Made by a program: the position numbers and the translations under genes
The notes under the pieces: generated by a model
The model's input: the letters and a program-made list of their open reading frames with translations, nothing else
What the model was told of the DNA's origin: nothing
Database searches by the model: none
Shown here: positions 27,177-36,811 of the stretch, in pieces
Layout of the letters: each line of letters opens with the position of its first letter
Position numbering within the stretch: the stretch's first letter is position 1
Assembly: GCA_002425225.1 (NCBI GenBank)
Contig: DILV01000034.1
Coordinates: 28,303 to 92,302, forward strand
Source: Thiothrix sp. UBA5583
Lineage (GTDB): Bacteria; Pseudomonadota; Gammaproteobacteria; Thiotrichales; Thiotrichaceae
DNA length: 64,000 bases
Reading direction: 5' to 3'

Positions 27177-27360
27177 CGGTTCCTGTCCTCTCATCCGGTT
27201 CTACCCAACATCCCTTGTCAGCCGACACCGGTACTGTGAATGCGTTTACGCTGTTTCCAAGGCGCTGCTCATCGTTATCTTCCGTCCTTTCCTTTGGTAG
27301 TAGCAACCGTGTAACCCGGTTTTGCTTTTCTTGATAATCTTGTTATCTGTACGACAATAA

Positions 27361-27400
27361 AGCCAGTGTGGAGTCGTGTCAAACGCCACACCGGCTTTTT
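27361..27400. terminator. Bidirectional hairpin terminator downstream of the TPR gene
   Basis: AGCCAGTGTGG and CCACACCGGCT pair almost perfectly around a 14-base loop. The plus-strand side is followed by TTTTT and the minus-strand side by TTTATTG. It lies 20 bases after the stop of the minus-strand TPR gene and splits the cluster into two transcripts. Confidence 0.8.
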
Positions 27401-27422
27401 CACAGATGTTGCCGAAAAATGA

Positions 27423-28106
27423 TTATTTCAGGGCTGCATCAATTTTTTTGGCTAATTCAGGGTTAACCATGTCGACATACAACTTCATGTTGAATGCTTC
27501 ACCGGTACGCCCCTGGGCAGCCAGTTGCGGAGCGATGTCCGCAAACAGTTCAGCCGCCTTGCTGGCATTACCCTGCTTCCAGAACACATTGGCAAGCTCG
27601 CCTTTGTAATCCAGTGAATCAGGTTTTTGCTCCAGCAATTTGCCATAGAACTCGGCAGCACGCTCCAGTTCATTGCTCCAGTAGGCTTCACGGGCAGCAC
27701 GCAACAGATCCTGTTCGCTTGCTGCCGGAGCAGCATTGGCATCAGCCGCAACGGGAGCTGGAACTGCGCCAGCTTGCTCGGCAACAGGCGCAACAGCAGG
27801 GGCTGCAACGGCTGGTGCTTGCTCAGCAGGAACAGCGGCAACCGCAGGTACTTGTTCAGCAACCACAACGGCTGGTGCTGCTACAGCTTGCCCGGCAACA
27901 GGAGCCGCATCCTTACCATGTGCTGAAACAGCTTGCTTGCCAGCATCGACAGGATGAGCCGGAGCACTATGTGTGTCTTTTGCATGATCACCCTTGCCCG
28001 CCTTATCCCCTGCGCCACCCATGCCGAAATTCAGCAAAATGGCCAACACCGCCAGCAACCATGCCAGCAAAATAGGATGTTTCATTAACCAACGTAGAAT
28101 ATGCAT
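27423..28106 (-). CDS. Membrane-anchored TPR-repeat protein
   Basis: The 227-residue protein has one N-terminal membrane helix (ILLAWLLAVLAILLNF, about 12-27). A long Ala/Pro/Val-rich linker follows (about 50-130), then a TPR-like helical domain with EAYWSNELERAAEFYGKLLE and ELANVFWKQGNASKAAELF. TPRs bind other proteins; the flexible linker would let the domain reach across the periplasm. A good AGGAG box precedes the start. It follows the ParA-like gene by about 46 bases and ends at a strong terminator. No enzyme motif is visible. Confidence 0.75.
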   Translation of the reverse strand: MHILRWLMKHPILLAWLLAVLAILLNFGMGGAGDKAGKGDHAKDTHSAPAHPVDAGKQAVSAHGKDAAPVAGQAVAAPAVVVAEQVPAVAAVPAEQAPAVAAPAVAPVAEQAGAVPAPVAADANAAPAASEQDLLRAAREAYWSNELERAAEFYGKLLEQKPDSLDYKGELANVFWKQGNASKAAELFADIAPQLAAQGRTGEAFNMKLYVDMVNPELAKKIDAALK

Positions 28107-28152
28107 CTGAATCTCCTTTTCCCTAGACCCTAGATATTATTAAAAGAATGTA

Positions 28153-28776
28153 TTAAACAGGATAAAGTGTACGCCCAAGTTCTTCGATTTCGGCTGCGGC
28201 TTTGGAACGCGGTTCCATCTCAAATACCGCCAGCCCTTCACTGAATGACCGACGATAAGTGGTACGCATGTACAAACGCGACTCCAGCAAACGGATTCCA
28301 TCCAGCATCTGGATAGCCTCTGCTGCTTCATCAGTTTCACGCACCGCATGATGGGTGTCTGCCCGGTTGATAACAGCCAGCAGTTCAACAGGCTTGCCCG
28401 CCCGGATGGTTTCCACCATTTTCAGGAAACGCTGGGTTGACCAGACATCTGCCTGACTGGGAGAAACCGGAATCAGGATGCGGTCAGCCTGGCTCACCGC
28501 CTGTTCCAGTGCTGCCATGTCCGCCAGCCCTATGTCTACCAGGACTTCCGAGTGACCACCTTCCGTTCCCAGACTCCCGACCGTTGTCTGCGGCTGAATA
28601 GCAGGCAAATAACCTTCTTCCTGCCGGATTTCAAACGCATCCAGTGTTGTCGCTTGCGGATCAAGATCATACACGACCACATGCCGGTTATGCCGGGTCG
28701 CCACCCATAACGCCAGATTGAACGTTACAGTACTCTTGCCTGTTCCACCCTTGAGATTACCGATCAGCGTAATCAT
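28153..28776 (-). CDS. ParA/MinD-family ATPase
   Basis: The 207-residue protein starts with MITLIGNLKGGTGKST, the deviant Walker A of ParA/MinD ATPases (residues 9-16). VVVYDLDPQATTLDAF follows, then a Walker B-like VLVDIGLAD. ParA-type ATPases position cargo (DNA, chemoreceptors, protein complexes) by cycling on nucleoid or membrane. No ParB or DNA-binding site is present nearby, so it likely positions a protein complex. The ATG at 28776 is used because the P-loop follows directly; an upstream in-frame extension (MQGAGCQ) is unlikely. It sits between the Pro/Ala-rich gene and the TPR gene on the same strand. Confidence 0.87.
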   Translation of the reverse strand: MITLIGNLKGGTGKSTVTFNLALWVATRHNRHVVVYDLDPQATTLDAFEIRQEEGYLPAIQPQTTVGSLGTEGGHSEVLVDIGLADMAALEQAVSQADRILIPVSPSQADVWSTQRFLKMVETIRAGKPVELLAVINRADTHHAVRETDEAAEAIQMLDGIRLLESRLYMRTTYRRSFSEGLAVFEMEPRSKAAAEIEELGRTLYPV

Positions 28777-28844
28777 TGCCTGACTCACTTCATCTGTTTT
28801 GTTCTGGCAACCCGCCCCTTGCAAAAGAGCGGGACACGCCAGAC

Positions 28845-30125
28845 TTACTGTTTGATAGGTTCCTGCTGCGACTGGGGCTGCATTTGCTGCGGCATCGGAG
28901 GCATCATCATTTGCCCGCGATGTTGCTGCTGTTGCATTCCGCCCTGCCCCATTGGGAAGCCCTGTTGCGGCATGAAACGCATGTCAGGCATCTGCATACG
29001 TTGCTGCATCATTTGCTGTGGCATGGCTGGACGTGCCTGCATGGATTGCCCCTGCATTGGCGGAGCCATGTACTGACCGCCTTGTGGAGGCGGCATCATG
29101 CCACCTTCAGGCATCGCAGGCATGGGAATGGCATACAGGTAGTAGTAGGATGCTGGCGGCTGCGGCATGACCGGTGGCATTGGAGCCTTGATGTCCTGGG
29201 CCACAGGCGCTGGTGGCACTGCCGGAGGCTGGGCAGCAGCACTCATGTCAGGGGCGGCTGGTACGGCTGGCGCATTGGCTTGAGGCATCGCAGGTGCTGG
29301 TGGTACAGCAGGAATCTGTGGTGCTGTCACTTCAGGAGCCGCAGGCGCCACCGGAACTGCTGGTACGGCAGGAACTGCCAAATCTTTAGCCTCAGGAATG
29401 GCTGGAACGGCTGGAACCGCTGGCACAGCAGGTGTCGCCGGAGCTGCTGGTACTTGTGGCACGGCTGGAGCAGCAGGCACAGGTGGTACAGCAGGAATGC
29501 TGGCTACTGGAGCAGCGGCTGCTTCCACAGGAGCCTGCTGTGCATTGGCAGGCGCGGCTGGAGCAACTGGGGCTTCTGGCACTTTCATTTCTGCTACAGC
29601 AGGTGCTACCGGAGCTTCTGGCGCTTTCATTTCTGGTACAACAGGTGCTACCGGAGCTTCTGGCGCTTTTACTTCAGCAATAGCCGGTGCGGTTGGAGCA
29701 GCCGGGGCTTCTGACGCTTTCATTTCTGGTACAGCAGGTGCTTCTGGTGCTTTTACTTCAGCCACAGCAGGAGCAGCGGCAGGTTGCGCTTCAACTGCGG
29801 GAACAGGTATTTGTGCGGCATTTTGCGGGGCAGCAGGCGCTGCCGGTTGCTCAGGCGTTGCAGGCACAGCAGGTGCTACTGGCTTTTCAGGAGCAACAGG
29901 AACAGCAGGCGCTTCAGGAGCAACAGGCGCTACTGCCGCCATTGCCCCCTGAGCCGCGCTAGCCTGTGCTTCCTGTGCCGCACCTTCTGTCATGAATGGC
30001 CCCGGCGGTGGAGGCGGCAAATTACTAGTTTCAGCCCATACATTGCTGCCAAACAGGCCAAGCGTAGCAGAGGTTGCTACCGTGGCAACTGCGATGGCAA
30101 GCTGCTTTTTATTGAACGTTTTCAT
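28845..30125 (-). CDS. Exported Pro/Ala-rich repeat protein
   Basis: I do not recognise a family. A Sec signal peptide (about 31 residues, ending GSNVWA) is followed by some 300 residues of proline-, alanine- and valine-rich sequence. Imperfect repeats such as [14 protein letters not shown] recur, with a period of roughly 15-20 residues. The last 100 residues are Met/Pro/Gln-rich ([14 protein letters not shown]). It has the look of an extended periplasmic spacer or wall-spanning protein. It starts 20 bases after the RND permease gene, so it is probably part of the same operon. Reading frames on the other strand in this region come from base composition and are not genes. Confidence 0.7.
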   Translation of the reverse strand: MKTFNKKQLAIAVATVATSATLGLFGSNVWAETSNLPPPPPGPFMTEGAAQEAQASAAQGAMAAVAPVAPEAPAVPVAPEKPVAPAVPATPEQPAAPAAPQNAAQIPVPAVEAQPAAAPAVAEVKAPEAPAVPEMKASEAPAAPTAPAIAEVKAPEAPVAPVVPEMKAPEAPVAPAVAEMKVPEAPVAPAAPANAQQAPVEAAAAPVASIPAVPPVPAAPAVPQVPAAPATPAVPAVPAVPAIPEAKDLAVPAVPAVPVAPAAPEVTAPQIPAVPPAPAMPQANAPAVPAAPDMSAAAQPPAVPPAPVAQDIKAPMPPVMPQPPASYYYLYAIPMPAMPEGGMMPPPQGGQYMAPPMQGQSMQARPAMPQQMMQQRMQMPDMRFMPQQGFPMGQGGMQQQQHRGQMMMPPMPQQMQPQSQQEPIKQ

Positions 30126-30145
30126 AAGTGTCGTCTTCCTTCAGA

Positions 30146-33100
30146 TTAAATATCCGTCTTGAGTTTTATTCCCCGTCTACCTGGGGATTTTCTCCGTTCC
30201 TTCGATTCGGTGGAAGAGGATACAGCATCGTCTACCGTTGTGCTGCCTGATTCCCCTTGTTGTTCAGCGGCTGGTTCTGTCACAGGCTGTACTGCCGCTT
30301 CTGTTTCATGTTGTTGCCGGGCTGACGTTTCGCTGGCAACCTCGATTGCTGTCGATTCCACCACAACAGCCGAAACTGCCGCTACCGGCTCAGCAGGTGC
30401 GGGCTTGGCATTCCCCCGCACTGCGGCTGCCGCAGCCAATACTCTGGCTTTAGCTTGTTGACGCTCTTGCTCACGCTTTGCTGCCTTGCGCTCTTTGGAC
30501 TTGCGCATCAGTTTTCCACCCGCAGCAAATAGGCCGCCGATACCCTGTGCGACCGACTGCATCAGGGAAACACCATACATACCCGCATAAGTAACCACGG
30601 ATTTACCCATTTTCGCTACACTTTTGCGTGGCTTGGAAGATTCCGGCGTTGCGCCACCTGCTCCCCCTCCTGTAGGGTCACGGGGATCAGGACAAACATG
30701 CATGGACTCGCCCGCGCTGATACAACCCAACGGAATAATCAGCAAGGTCAACAAGGTTGCCACTGCACCACCAAAAATCAGGGATACTGCCATCCCTTGG
30801 AAAATCGGGTCAGACAGGATCACCATCGAGCCACCAAACAGTGCCAGTGCAGTAATCACAATTGGGCGGGTACGTGCTTCGCATGAATGGATGACTGCCT
30901 CCAGTACCGTTTCGCCTGACGCCACCGCCTCCCGCGCAAAGTCTACCAGCAGGATGGAGTTGCGCACGATAATCCCTGCCAAAGCAATGAAACCGATCAT
31001 GGAAGTTGCGGTAAATTCCGCGTTCATGAGCCAGTGACCCGGCACAATCCCGATCAGGGTCAGAGGAATCGGAGCCATGATGATGGCAGGCAAGGTAAAG
31101 TTGCCAAACTGCGCCACAATCAGCATGTAAATCAGCACCAGCGCGGCGGCAAACGCAATCCCCATGTCGCGGAACGTTTCCCACGTCACTGTCCATTCAC
31201 CGCCCCATTCAAAGGCAGTTTTGGCTTCCACGCCTTGCGGGGACTTGAGCCAGTAGGCTTCATCCACCAGTTTGGTTCCATCCGGCGTTACGTAACCGGC
31301 TCCATTGTTAGCTTTCGCTAGCAAGTCTTCTACCTGGCTTTGACCGTATACAGGTGCTGCCAAACGCCCGACCGTTTCAGCCGTGACGAATTCAACCGCA
31401 CGCAAATCCTTGCGGTAAATGGGCTTATCCTGTTGGTCAAACACAAAGGTTCCCAACTCATGCAAAGGTACGAACTGCCCTGTGCGGTTTGTAACCGGCA
31501 ATTGCGACAGGCGATAAATCTGCGAGCGTGCGCTCAACGGAACCTGCATCACAATCCGGGTTGGGTCAATCAGGGCATTTTTCTTGATGTCACCCAGAAT
31601 GAAGCCGCCCATCGCCATTTCCAGTGTACGGTTGACATCTTCTGCGGTGATGCCGTTACGCTGTGCTTTGTCGGAATCCACCTGGAACCGCAGGATCTGG
31701 TGATCCTCCTCCATCAGGTTGTCGACATCATCCAGATTCTCGGCTTCTTCAAACATTTTGGTCAGGTCTGCGGCAACCTGCCGACGGGTATTGGCATCCG
31801 GCCCGTAGATTTCAGCCACGACGGATTGCAATACAGGTGGACCAGGCGGCATTTCCACAACCTGTAACTTGCCATTGCTGCCTTCCAGCAAAGGCTGAAG
31901 CAAGGCACGCGCCTCTACAGCGATCTCATGACTGGTGCGTTTACGGTCGTGCTTGTCGGTCAATTGCACCTGGATGTCGGCCTGCCAAGGCTGTTGGCGC
32001 AGGTAGTAATGGCGCACCAGACCATTAAAGTTGAACGGTGAAGCTGTGCCCACATAAGTTTGCAAGGCAGTGACTTCAGGAATTTCCTTCAGTTTGGTTG
32101 CCAGCGTATGCACCAGATTGGCGGTAACTGGCAAAGCAGTCCCTTCCGGCATGTTCAATACCACGTTGAACTCGGGCTTGTTGTCCAGTGGCAACATTTT
32201 TACGCGCACGGATTTCAACGGATAGAACAGCAACATGCAGATGAAAAACACCACAATAATACCGATCAGGAAAGCCATGCCTTTCGTGCGGTTTGTCACC
32301 AGCGGCACAATCATGCCACGGAACAACTTTTCCATTTTGGCTGCCTGCTTGTGCTCTTTTTCAGCAGCATCATGCAAACTGCGTAGGGATGGCTTGAAAC
32401 GGTTGGTCAACCACGGCGTAAAGGCAAACGCAGCAAACAGTGAAATCACCATCGCCACGGAACCCAGCACCGGAATCGGCAGCATGTACGGCCCCATCAT
32501 CCCGCTGACAAACCCCATCGGCAACAAGGCTGCAATAACAGTACCAGTTGCAAGAATGGTCGGGTTGCCTACTTCGCGCACCGCATCCACGGCAGTATCA
32601 ACATCGGTATTTTCGATCAGCAACCAGCGGCGATAAATGTTTTCCACCACCACAATCGCATCATCGACCAGAATCCCAATAGAGAAAATCAGCGCAAACA
32701 GGCTTACACGGTCAATAGTCATACCCATGATCCACGCCGAAAATACCGTGGTGGTAATAACTGCTGGGATGACAATCAACACTACAAACGCAGCACGAAT
32801 ACCCAAGAAAAACCATACCAGCAAGGTTACGATACCTGTCGCCACAAACAGCTTGAGGATCAGCTCGTCAACCTTGGCTTTGGCTGTTTCCCCATAGTTA
32901 CGGGTAACAGCAACATTCACGTTGTCAGGAATGATGCGGCCTTTCAGCACGTTCAGCTTGTCCAGGACTGCGTTGGCAACATCCACACCGTTAGTACCAT
33001 GCTTTTTGGCAATTGCCAGTGTTACGGCAGGTGCATTATCAGCCACTTCCTTGCTGGCAAGCGCAGAACCGGTGTAATAGCCAACTGAACGCCCGGCATC

Positions 33101-33958
33101 GCTGGGTTCTTCAGTAACGGTAGCCACATCACGCACATACACAGGACGCCCGTCGATAACGGCCACCATCAGGCGTTTCACATCTTCAGCAGAATTGAGG
33201 AAAGCGCCACTATAGACTCGGAAAACGCGCTGGTCAGGCTCCACCGCCCCGGTATTACGTTCAGAATTGGCCATGCGGATGGCATTCGCCACCTGTTCCA
33301 GCGAAACCCCGAAGGTTGCCAGACGCTCTGGCAAAATTTCGACTTTCAGCTCCTCGTGGCGACCATCCACAATGAAGCTCTGGCTGGTGTTTTTCACCTC
33401 ACGCAGGCTTTGCAACACATCCAGCGCCACCAGTCGCAAGTTCGCATCATCCACTTGGTTCGACCACAAGGTCAGCGTGACCAGCGGCACATCATCCGCC
33501 CCCTTCGGCTTGACCAGCGGTGTCTGCACGCCAAACGGAATCTTGTCCTTGTTGGATTCCAGCTTGTCATACAGCTTGACCAGTGACGACTCCAGTTGCT
33601 CCCCGACGATGAACTGTACTGTCACCATCGACTGCTCACGGGCGGAATAGGAATAAACGTGATCCACCCCCGTCATCTCGTACATGATGCTTTCCAGCGG
33701 GCGGGAAATGAGGTTTTCAACCTCCTGTGCCGACGCCCCTGGATAACGGACAAAAATGTCCACCATCGGTACGGAAATCTGCGGATCTTCCTGTCGGGGC
33801 GTTACCCACATGCCCAAAACACCGACGGCAAAAAATGCCAGCAGCAACAAAAGGGACAATGGGGATGTAATAAACGCCCTGGCCATGGAGCCAGCCATCC
33901 CTGGATTGTGGTGCGGGTGCGCGTGGGTTGCGTCGTGCTGCGAATCATTCATGGGCAT
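30146..33958 (-). CDS. RND efflux permease with a long C-terminal extension
   Basis: This is an RND-superfamily inner membrane transporter of 1270 residues. The first membrane helix (about 32-50) and the large porter loops are present. The proton-relay aspartates lie in GILVDDAIVVVENIYRR (membrane helix 4), so it should be active. RND pumps drive substrates out through a tripartite channel using the proton gradient. The HlyD-type partner is encoded just upstream, but no outer membrane TolC-like gene is in view. The C-terminus carries about 190 extra residues with a basic coil (KERKAAKREQERQQAKAR) and Ala/Val/Glu-rich low-complexity sequence on the cytoplasmic side, unusual for this family. 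A His-rich N-terminal stretch precedes helix 1. Confidence 0.92.
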   Translation of the reverse strand: MPMNDSQHDATHAHPHHNPGMAGSMARAFITSPLSLLLLLAFFAVGVLGMWVTPRQEDPQISVPMVDIFVRYPGASAQEVENLISRPLESIMYEMTGVDHVYSYSAREQSMVTVQFIVGEQLESSLVKLYDKLESNKDKIPFGVQTPLVKPKGADDVPLVTLTLWSNQVDDANLRLVALDVLQSLREVKNTSQSFIVDGRHEELKVEILPERLATFGVSLEQVANAIRMANSERNTGAVEPDQRVFRVYSGAFLNSAEDVKRLMVAVIDGRPVYVRDVATVTEEPSDAGRSVGYYTGSALASKEVADNAPAVTLAIAKKHGTNGVDVANAVLDKLNVLKGRIIPDNVNVAVTRNYGETAKAKVDELILKLFVATGIVTLLVWFFLGIRAAFVVLIVIPAVITTTVFSAWIMGMTIDRVSLFALIFSIGILVDDAIVVVENIYRRWLLIENTDVDTAVDAVREVGNPTILATGTVIAALLPMGFVSGMMGPYMLPIPVLGSVAMVISLFAAFAFTPWLTNRFKPSLRSLHDAAEKEHKQAAKMEKLFRGMIVPLVTNRTKGMAFLIGIIVVFFICMLLFYPLKSVRVKMLPLDNKPEFNVVLNMPEGTALPVTANLVHTLATKLKEIPEVTALQTYVGTASPFNFNGLVRHYYLRQQPWQADIQVQLTDKHDRKRTSHEIAVEARALLQPLLEGSNGKLQVVEMPPGPPVLQSVVAEIYGPDANTRRQVAADLTKMFEEAENLDDVDNLMEEDHQILRFQVDSDKAQRNGITAEDVNRTLEMAMGGFILGDIKKNALIDPTRIVMQVPLSARSQIYRLSQLPVTNRTGQFVPLHELGTFVFDQQDKPIYRKDLRAVEFVTAETVGRLAAPVYGQSQVEDLLAKANNGAGYVTPDGTKLVDEAYWLKSPQGVEAKTAFEWGGEWTVTWETFRDMGIAFAAALVLIYMLIVAQFGNFTLPAIIMAPIPLTLIGIVPGHWLMNAEFTATSMIGFIALAGIIVRNSILLVDFAREAVASGETVLEAVIHSCEARTRPIVITALALFGGSMVILSDPIFQGMAVSLIFGGAVATLLTLLIIPLGCISAGESMHVCPDPRDPTGGGAGGATPESSKPRKSVAKMGKSVVTYAGMYGVSLMQSVAQGIGGLFAAGGKLMRKSKERKAAKREQERQQAKARVLAAAAAVRGNAKPAPAEPVAAVSAVVVESTAIEVASETSARQQHETEAAVQPVTEPAAEQQGESGSTTVDDAVSSSTESKERRKSPGRRGIKLKTDI

Positions 33959-33978
33959 ATACCGTCACTGGTAAACTA

Positions 33979-35121
33979 CTATTTTTTATCTGGCATCCAA
34001 CCGGAGGAAACCCCAGCAGGCGGCTGATCAATAATCCGCTCACCTGGGCTTACGCCTGAGACCACCTCAACCATACCATCACCCTGATCAGAACCCAGTC
34101 TGACCAGACGCAATTCAGAAACATTGTCATCCCTGACCACCAACACGCTTGGCAGGCTACGCCCACTCAGCAGGGCAGTACGCGGGATGACTGCCACTTT
34201 GGAGGCATCCTTGCTGCGTTCCGGCAAATGGATTTCCGCATACATACCGGGTGCAGTCACTACATCTACCGGCAAATCAAACTTCACCGTCACCGTATGG
34301 CGCTCAGGATCAGCCACCGGGTAAATCTGCGAAACCTTGGCCATGGTACGAACCTTACCATCAATATGCACCGGCACAACCATATCCTGACTCAGATTGG
34401 ACACCAAGCCGGAAGGCACATCCGCCTGCAAGCGCTTGAACTTGACGTAACCGAACTTGATCAATGGCTGACCAGGCTGCACCGTATCTCCCACTTCCAC
34501 TAGCTTGCTGAGCACAATGCCTTCAAAGGGAGCAATGGATTTGGCATCACGCAGCGCTGCATCAATTTCCTGCAACTGTGACACAGCCTGCTGCAAATTG
34601 CTTTGTGCCTGCGATACCCCAGTGGCGCTGCTCATCAGGTCGGAGTAACGCCCCACATCCGAGTCATAGTTCCCCATGAAAGATTCAGCAAACGGGCGCA
34701 CAGCAAACATATCAAACATGGCAGGCAAGCCAAAACCGGGCATTGCACCGACATCTTTGCTACGCGGGGAAACCAGTTCACGGGTATATTGGGTCTGGGA
34801 ATTCTGCACCGATGCCTGGGCGATGCTGATCTGGGCAAGAATGGCATTACGCTTGGCGAGCAACTGGGTTTCATCCACCTGGACGATGACCTCTCCCTGT
34901 TTAAACGCCGAACCGACCTCACCCGCCACAACCTTTACCACACCAGGAACCTGAGCGGCAAGGGTCACTTCTTTATAAGGGATGACGGTACTGCCGAGCA
35001 CCGAATACGTCTGGGAACTGGCTGCATCAATCCGCACAATCTCTGCCGCCCCTACCACGGACGGCAAGCAGACGCAAAGCGCCGAGGTTAGAAACCCAAG
35101 CACAATTTTTCTTGTATACAT
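33979..35121 (-). CDS. RND-type periplasmic adaptor (membrane fusion protein)
   Basis: The 380-residue protein is the adaptor of a tripartite efflux pump. It has a signal peptide (KIVLGFLTSALCVCLPSVVGA), a lipoyl-like domain (VIPYKEVTLAAQVPGVVKVV), a coiled-coil hairpin in the middle, a return lipoyl half (FEGIVLSKLVEVGDTVQPGQP) and a C-terminal beta-barrel. It bridges the RND permease encoded 20 bases downstream. The ATG at 35121 is chosen because it begins the signal peptide and GAGGAAG lies upstream; a further in-frame ATG at 35202 would add residues before the signal and is less likely. The central segment is longer than in AcrA-type adaptors. Confidence 0.9.
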   Translation of the reverse strand: MYTRKIVLGFLTSALCVCLPSVVGAAEIVRIDAASSQTYSVLGSTVIPYKEVTLAAQVPGVVKVVAGEVGSAFKQGEVIVQVDETQLLAKRNAILAQISIAQASVQNSQTQYTRELVSPRSKDVGAMPGFGLPAMFDMFAVRPFAESFMGNYDSDVGRYSDLMSSATGVSQAQSNLQQAVSQLQEIDAALRDAKSIAPFEGIVLSKLVEVGDTVQPGQPLIKFGYVKFKRLQADVPSGLVSNLSQDMVVPVHIDGKVRTMAKVSQIYPVADPERHTVTVKFDLPVDVVTAPGMYAEIHLPERSKDASKVAVIPRTALLSGRSLPSVLVVRDDNVSELRLVRLGSDQGDGMVEVVSGVSPGERIIDQPPAGVSSGWMPDKK

Positions 35122-35289
35122 GCGTTTAAACTTCCTCAAAGCGGTAGTATTGAAGACGAGTTGAGGGGAAAACATGCCCTTGTCACAGAAGCTGTTTGCC
35201 ATAGAACATCATCCCCTCTCAATCTAGGCGGAACTATATCGTTTAACCCTTCCAAATTCCAGTCAATACAACAGAATATTAGAAAATTC

Positions 35290-35892
35290 TTATGGATGTA
35301 CCAGCAATACCCGCTTCATCTCACCGAAGTTATCATGCTCCAGCGTTATTTCCAACGCAGCAGGTAACAGTGTTTTCCCTTCAGGCCACTCATCCCGCCA
35401 CGCTTTTTTCTCATCCATGAAACGGATACCCACGTCCTTGACCCCCTCCAGCAAAGCAAGCCCCACCGCCTCCTGGGAATCTGCGCGGTCAAGCAGATTC
35501 CAGCTTTGTCGTACCAGCACACCTTTTTCAAGCACATAACGCACCCGCTGCAAGGAACTGCGCATTTGCCCTTCCTGACGTAGCTCCCAACCCATGTCAG
35601 GATTGCCACCTCGGGTAAACTCCAGCAACGCCCCAGCATCATCCAGCGCCTGCACAGCAGGGGCTTTTTCCCCGTAACCCATATTGGCCTTGCGCAAAAC
35701 CATCTGGTGTACATCGCGCTCCAGCATCACCCACGCCCGCTGCAACTGCTGCAACGCAGCCTGTTTGCCTTGCATGTTGCGATTGGCATCCATCAGCATC
35801 GACGCCGAACTGTAGGAAAGCGTCACCATCAACGCGAATACAGCCAGCGCAATCATTAGTTCCAGCAAGGTAAAACCGCGTGAATGCCTCAT
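35290..35892 (-). CDS. gspJ: Type II secretion minor pseudopilin GspJ
   Basis: The 200-residue product begins with the prepilin leader RHSRGFTLLELMIALAVFAL, cut after the Gly before the first Phe. GspJ is a minor pseudopilin at the tip of the type II secretion pseudopilus. The globular part shows WVMLERDVHQMVLR and a C-terminal strand region typical of GspJ. It overlaps gspI by four bases on the same strand. No gspK follows; the next minus-strand gene is the efflux adaptor. Confidence 0.9.
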   Translation of the reverse strand: MRHSRGFTLLELMIALAVFALMVTLSYSSASMLMDANRNMQGKQAALQQLQRAWVMLERDVHQMVLRKANMGYGEKAPAVQALDDAGALLEFTRGGNPDMGWELRQEGQMRSSLQRVRYVLEKGVLVRQSWNLLDRADSQEAVGLALLEGVKDVGIRFMDEKKAWRDEWPEGKTLLPAALEITLEHDNFGEMKRVLLVHP

Positions 35893-36287
35893 GGCGCAAC
35901 AACCTTGGGGCGTGGTTTTGGATTGGGATTAGCCAGATAGCCAACCTGCATGGCAATCAGTTCCTTGTCATTGCCTTTACGAAACACTGACACTTGTACC
36001 CTGCGCAAGTCATCATCAGCGGTTTTCAGCACTTCTTGCTGCCATTGCCAAGTTATCCCGCCCATGTCTGCATCCCCTGAACGTTTGCCAATGGCTGGAA
36101 AATCTCCCTTCAATTGCACAACTGCCAACTGGTTGGAAGCTACCCAGCGAGCCATGGCGGCATCCCTAGCACGGTTATAAGCGAACAAATCACCTGTACT
36201 GGTTTCCACACTGACACCAATTACCAGCCCCAGCAGCAATAAAGCGAACATGATTTCAATCAGGTTGAAACCGGACTGCGTTTTCAT
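35889..36287 (-). CDS. gspI: Type II secretion minor pseudopilin GspI
   Basis: The 132-residue protein has the short prepilin leader QSGFNLIEIMFALLLLGLV and the compact C-terminal domain of GspI. It contains ARDAAMARWVASNQLAV, which fits the conserved GspI helix. The leader has Asn where Thr/Ser is usual, a minor variation. It overlaps gspJ by four bases and gspH by four bases, so the cluster is translated as a coupled unit. Confidence 0.88.
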   Translation of the reverse strand: MKTQSGFNLIEIMFALLLLGLVIGVSVETSTGDLFAYNRARDAAMARWVASNQLAVVQLKGDFPAIGKRSGDADMGGITWQWQQEVLKTADDDLRRVQVSVFRKGNDKELIAMQVGYLANPNPKPRPKVVAP

Positions 36288-36811
36288 TTCGCCCCCCTGG
36301 CAGCATCCAGCAGGCGACCTTGCGCATCAAATTTTACGATGCTTTCACGCTGCCCATCTCGCAGATGCCATTCAAACGGTCGCATTTCCCCGGTTGGTAA
36401 AATGGAAATTTGTGGCTTGCTTTGCCCTTCATCCTGCTTGCGTGACAGGGAAACCGCCTGTCCATCCAAATACAGGGTTTGCTGATATTTGCCGCGCCAC
36501 TCATGACGTCGCCACAAGCTATCCTTTTCAATCAGCTTCCAGCCACCAAACCCTGAATACTCGTAAAAAGCATAACCTGTTTCATCCAGTTGCAGCCCTA
36601 GTGCCTGGGAGCGGACAACGGCTTCATCCTGTGCCAGCAAAACGCGCTCACGCAAACGATCTACCTCCTCACTGAGCGGATCGCTTACTGTCTGCGTCAG
36701 CATGGAACCTGCCAGCGAATAGAGAATGCCGACGACCAGCACGACGATCAGCATTTCCAGCAGGGAAAAACCTTTGGCCTTGTTACTCAAGCTGCCAGCT
36801 ACCCACATCAT
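36284..36811 (-). CDS. gspH: Type II secretion minor pseudopilin GspH
   Basis: The 175-residue product has the leader KAKGFSLLEMLIVVLVVGIL. The C-terminal domain (LRERVLLAQDEAVVRSQALGL) fits GspH. The two adjacent ATG codons at 36811/36808 lie after a GAAGG box and give a normal leader length; an upstream in-frame start would overlap gspG too far. It overlaps the 3' end of gspG. Confidence 0.88.
   Translation of the reverse strand: MMWVAGSLSNKAKGFSLLEMLIVVLVVGILYSLAGSMLTQTVSDPLSEEVDRLRERVLLAQDEAVVRSQALGLQLDETGYAFYEYSGFGGWKLIEKDSLWRRHEWRGKYQQTLYLDGQAVSLSRKQDEGQSKPQISILPTGEMRPFEWHLRDGQRESIVKFDAQGRLLDAARGAK

Noticed and set aside
28776..29952. Gly/Thr/Ala- and Trp/Arg-rich plus-strand frames opposite the Pro/Ala-rich gene
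   Set aside because: They are produced by the repetitive GC-rich base pattern of the minus-strand gene, which has a signal peptide and operon context.
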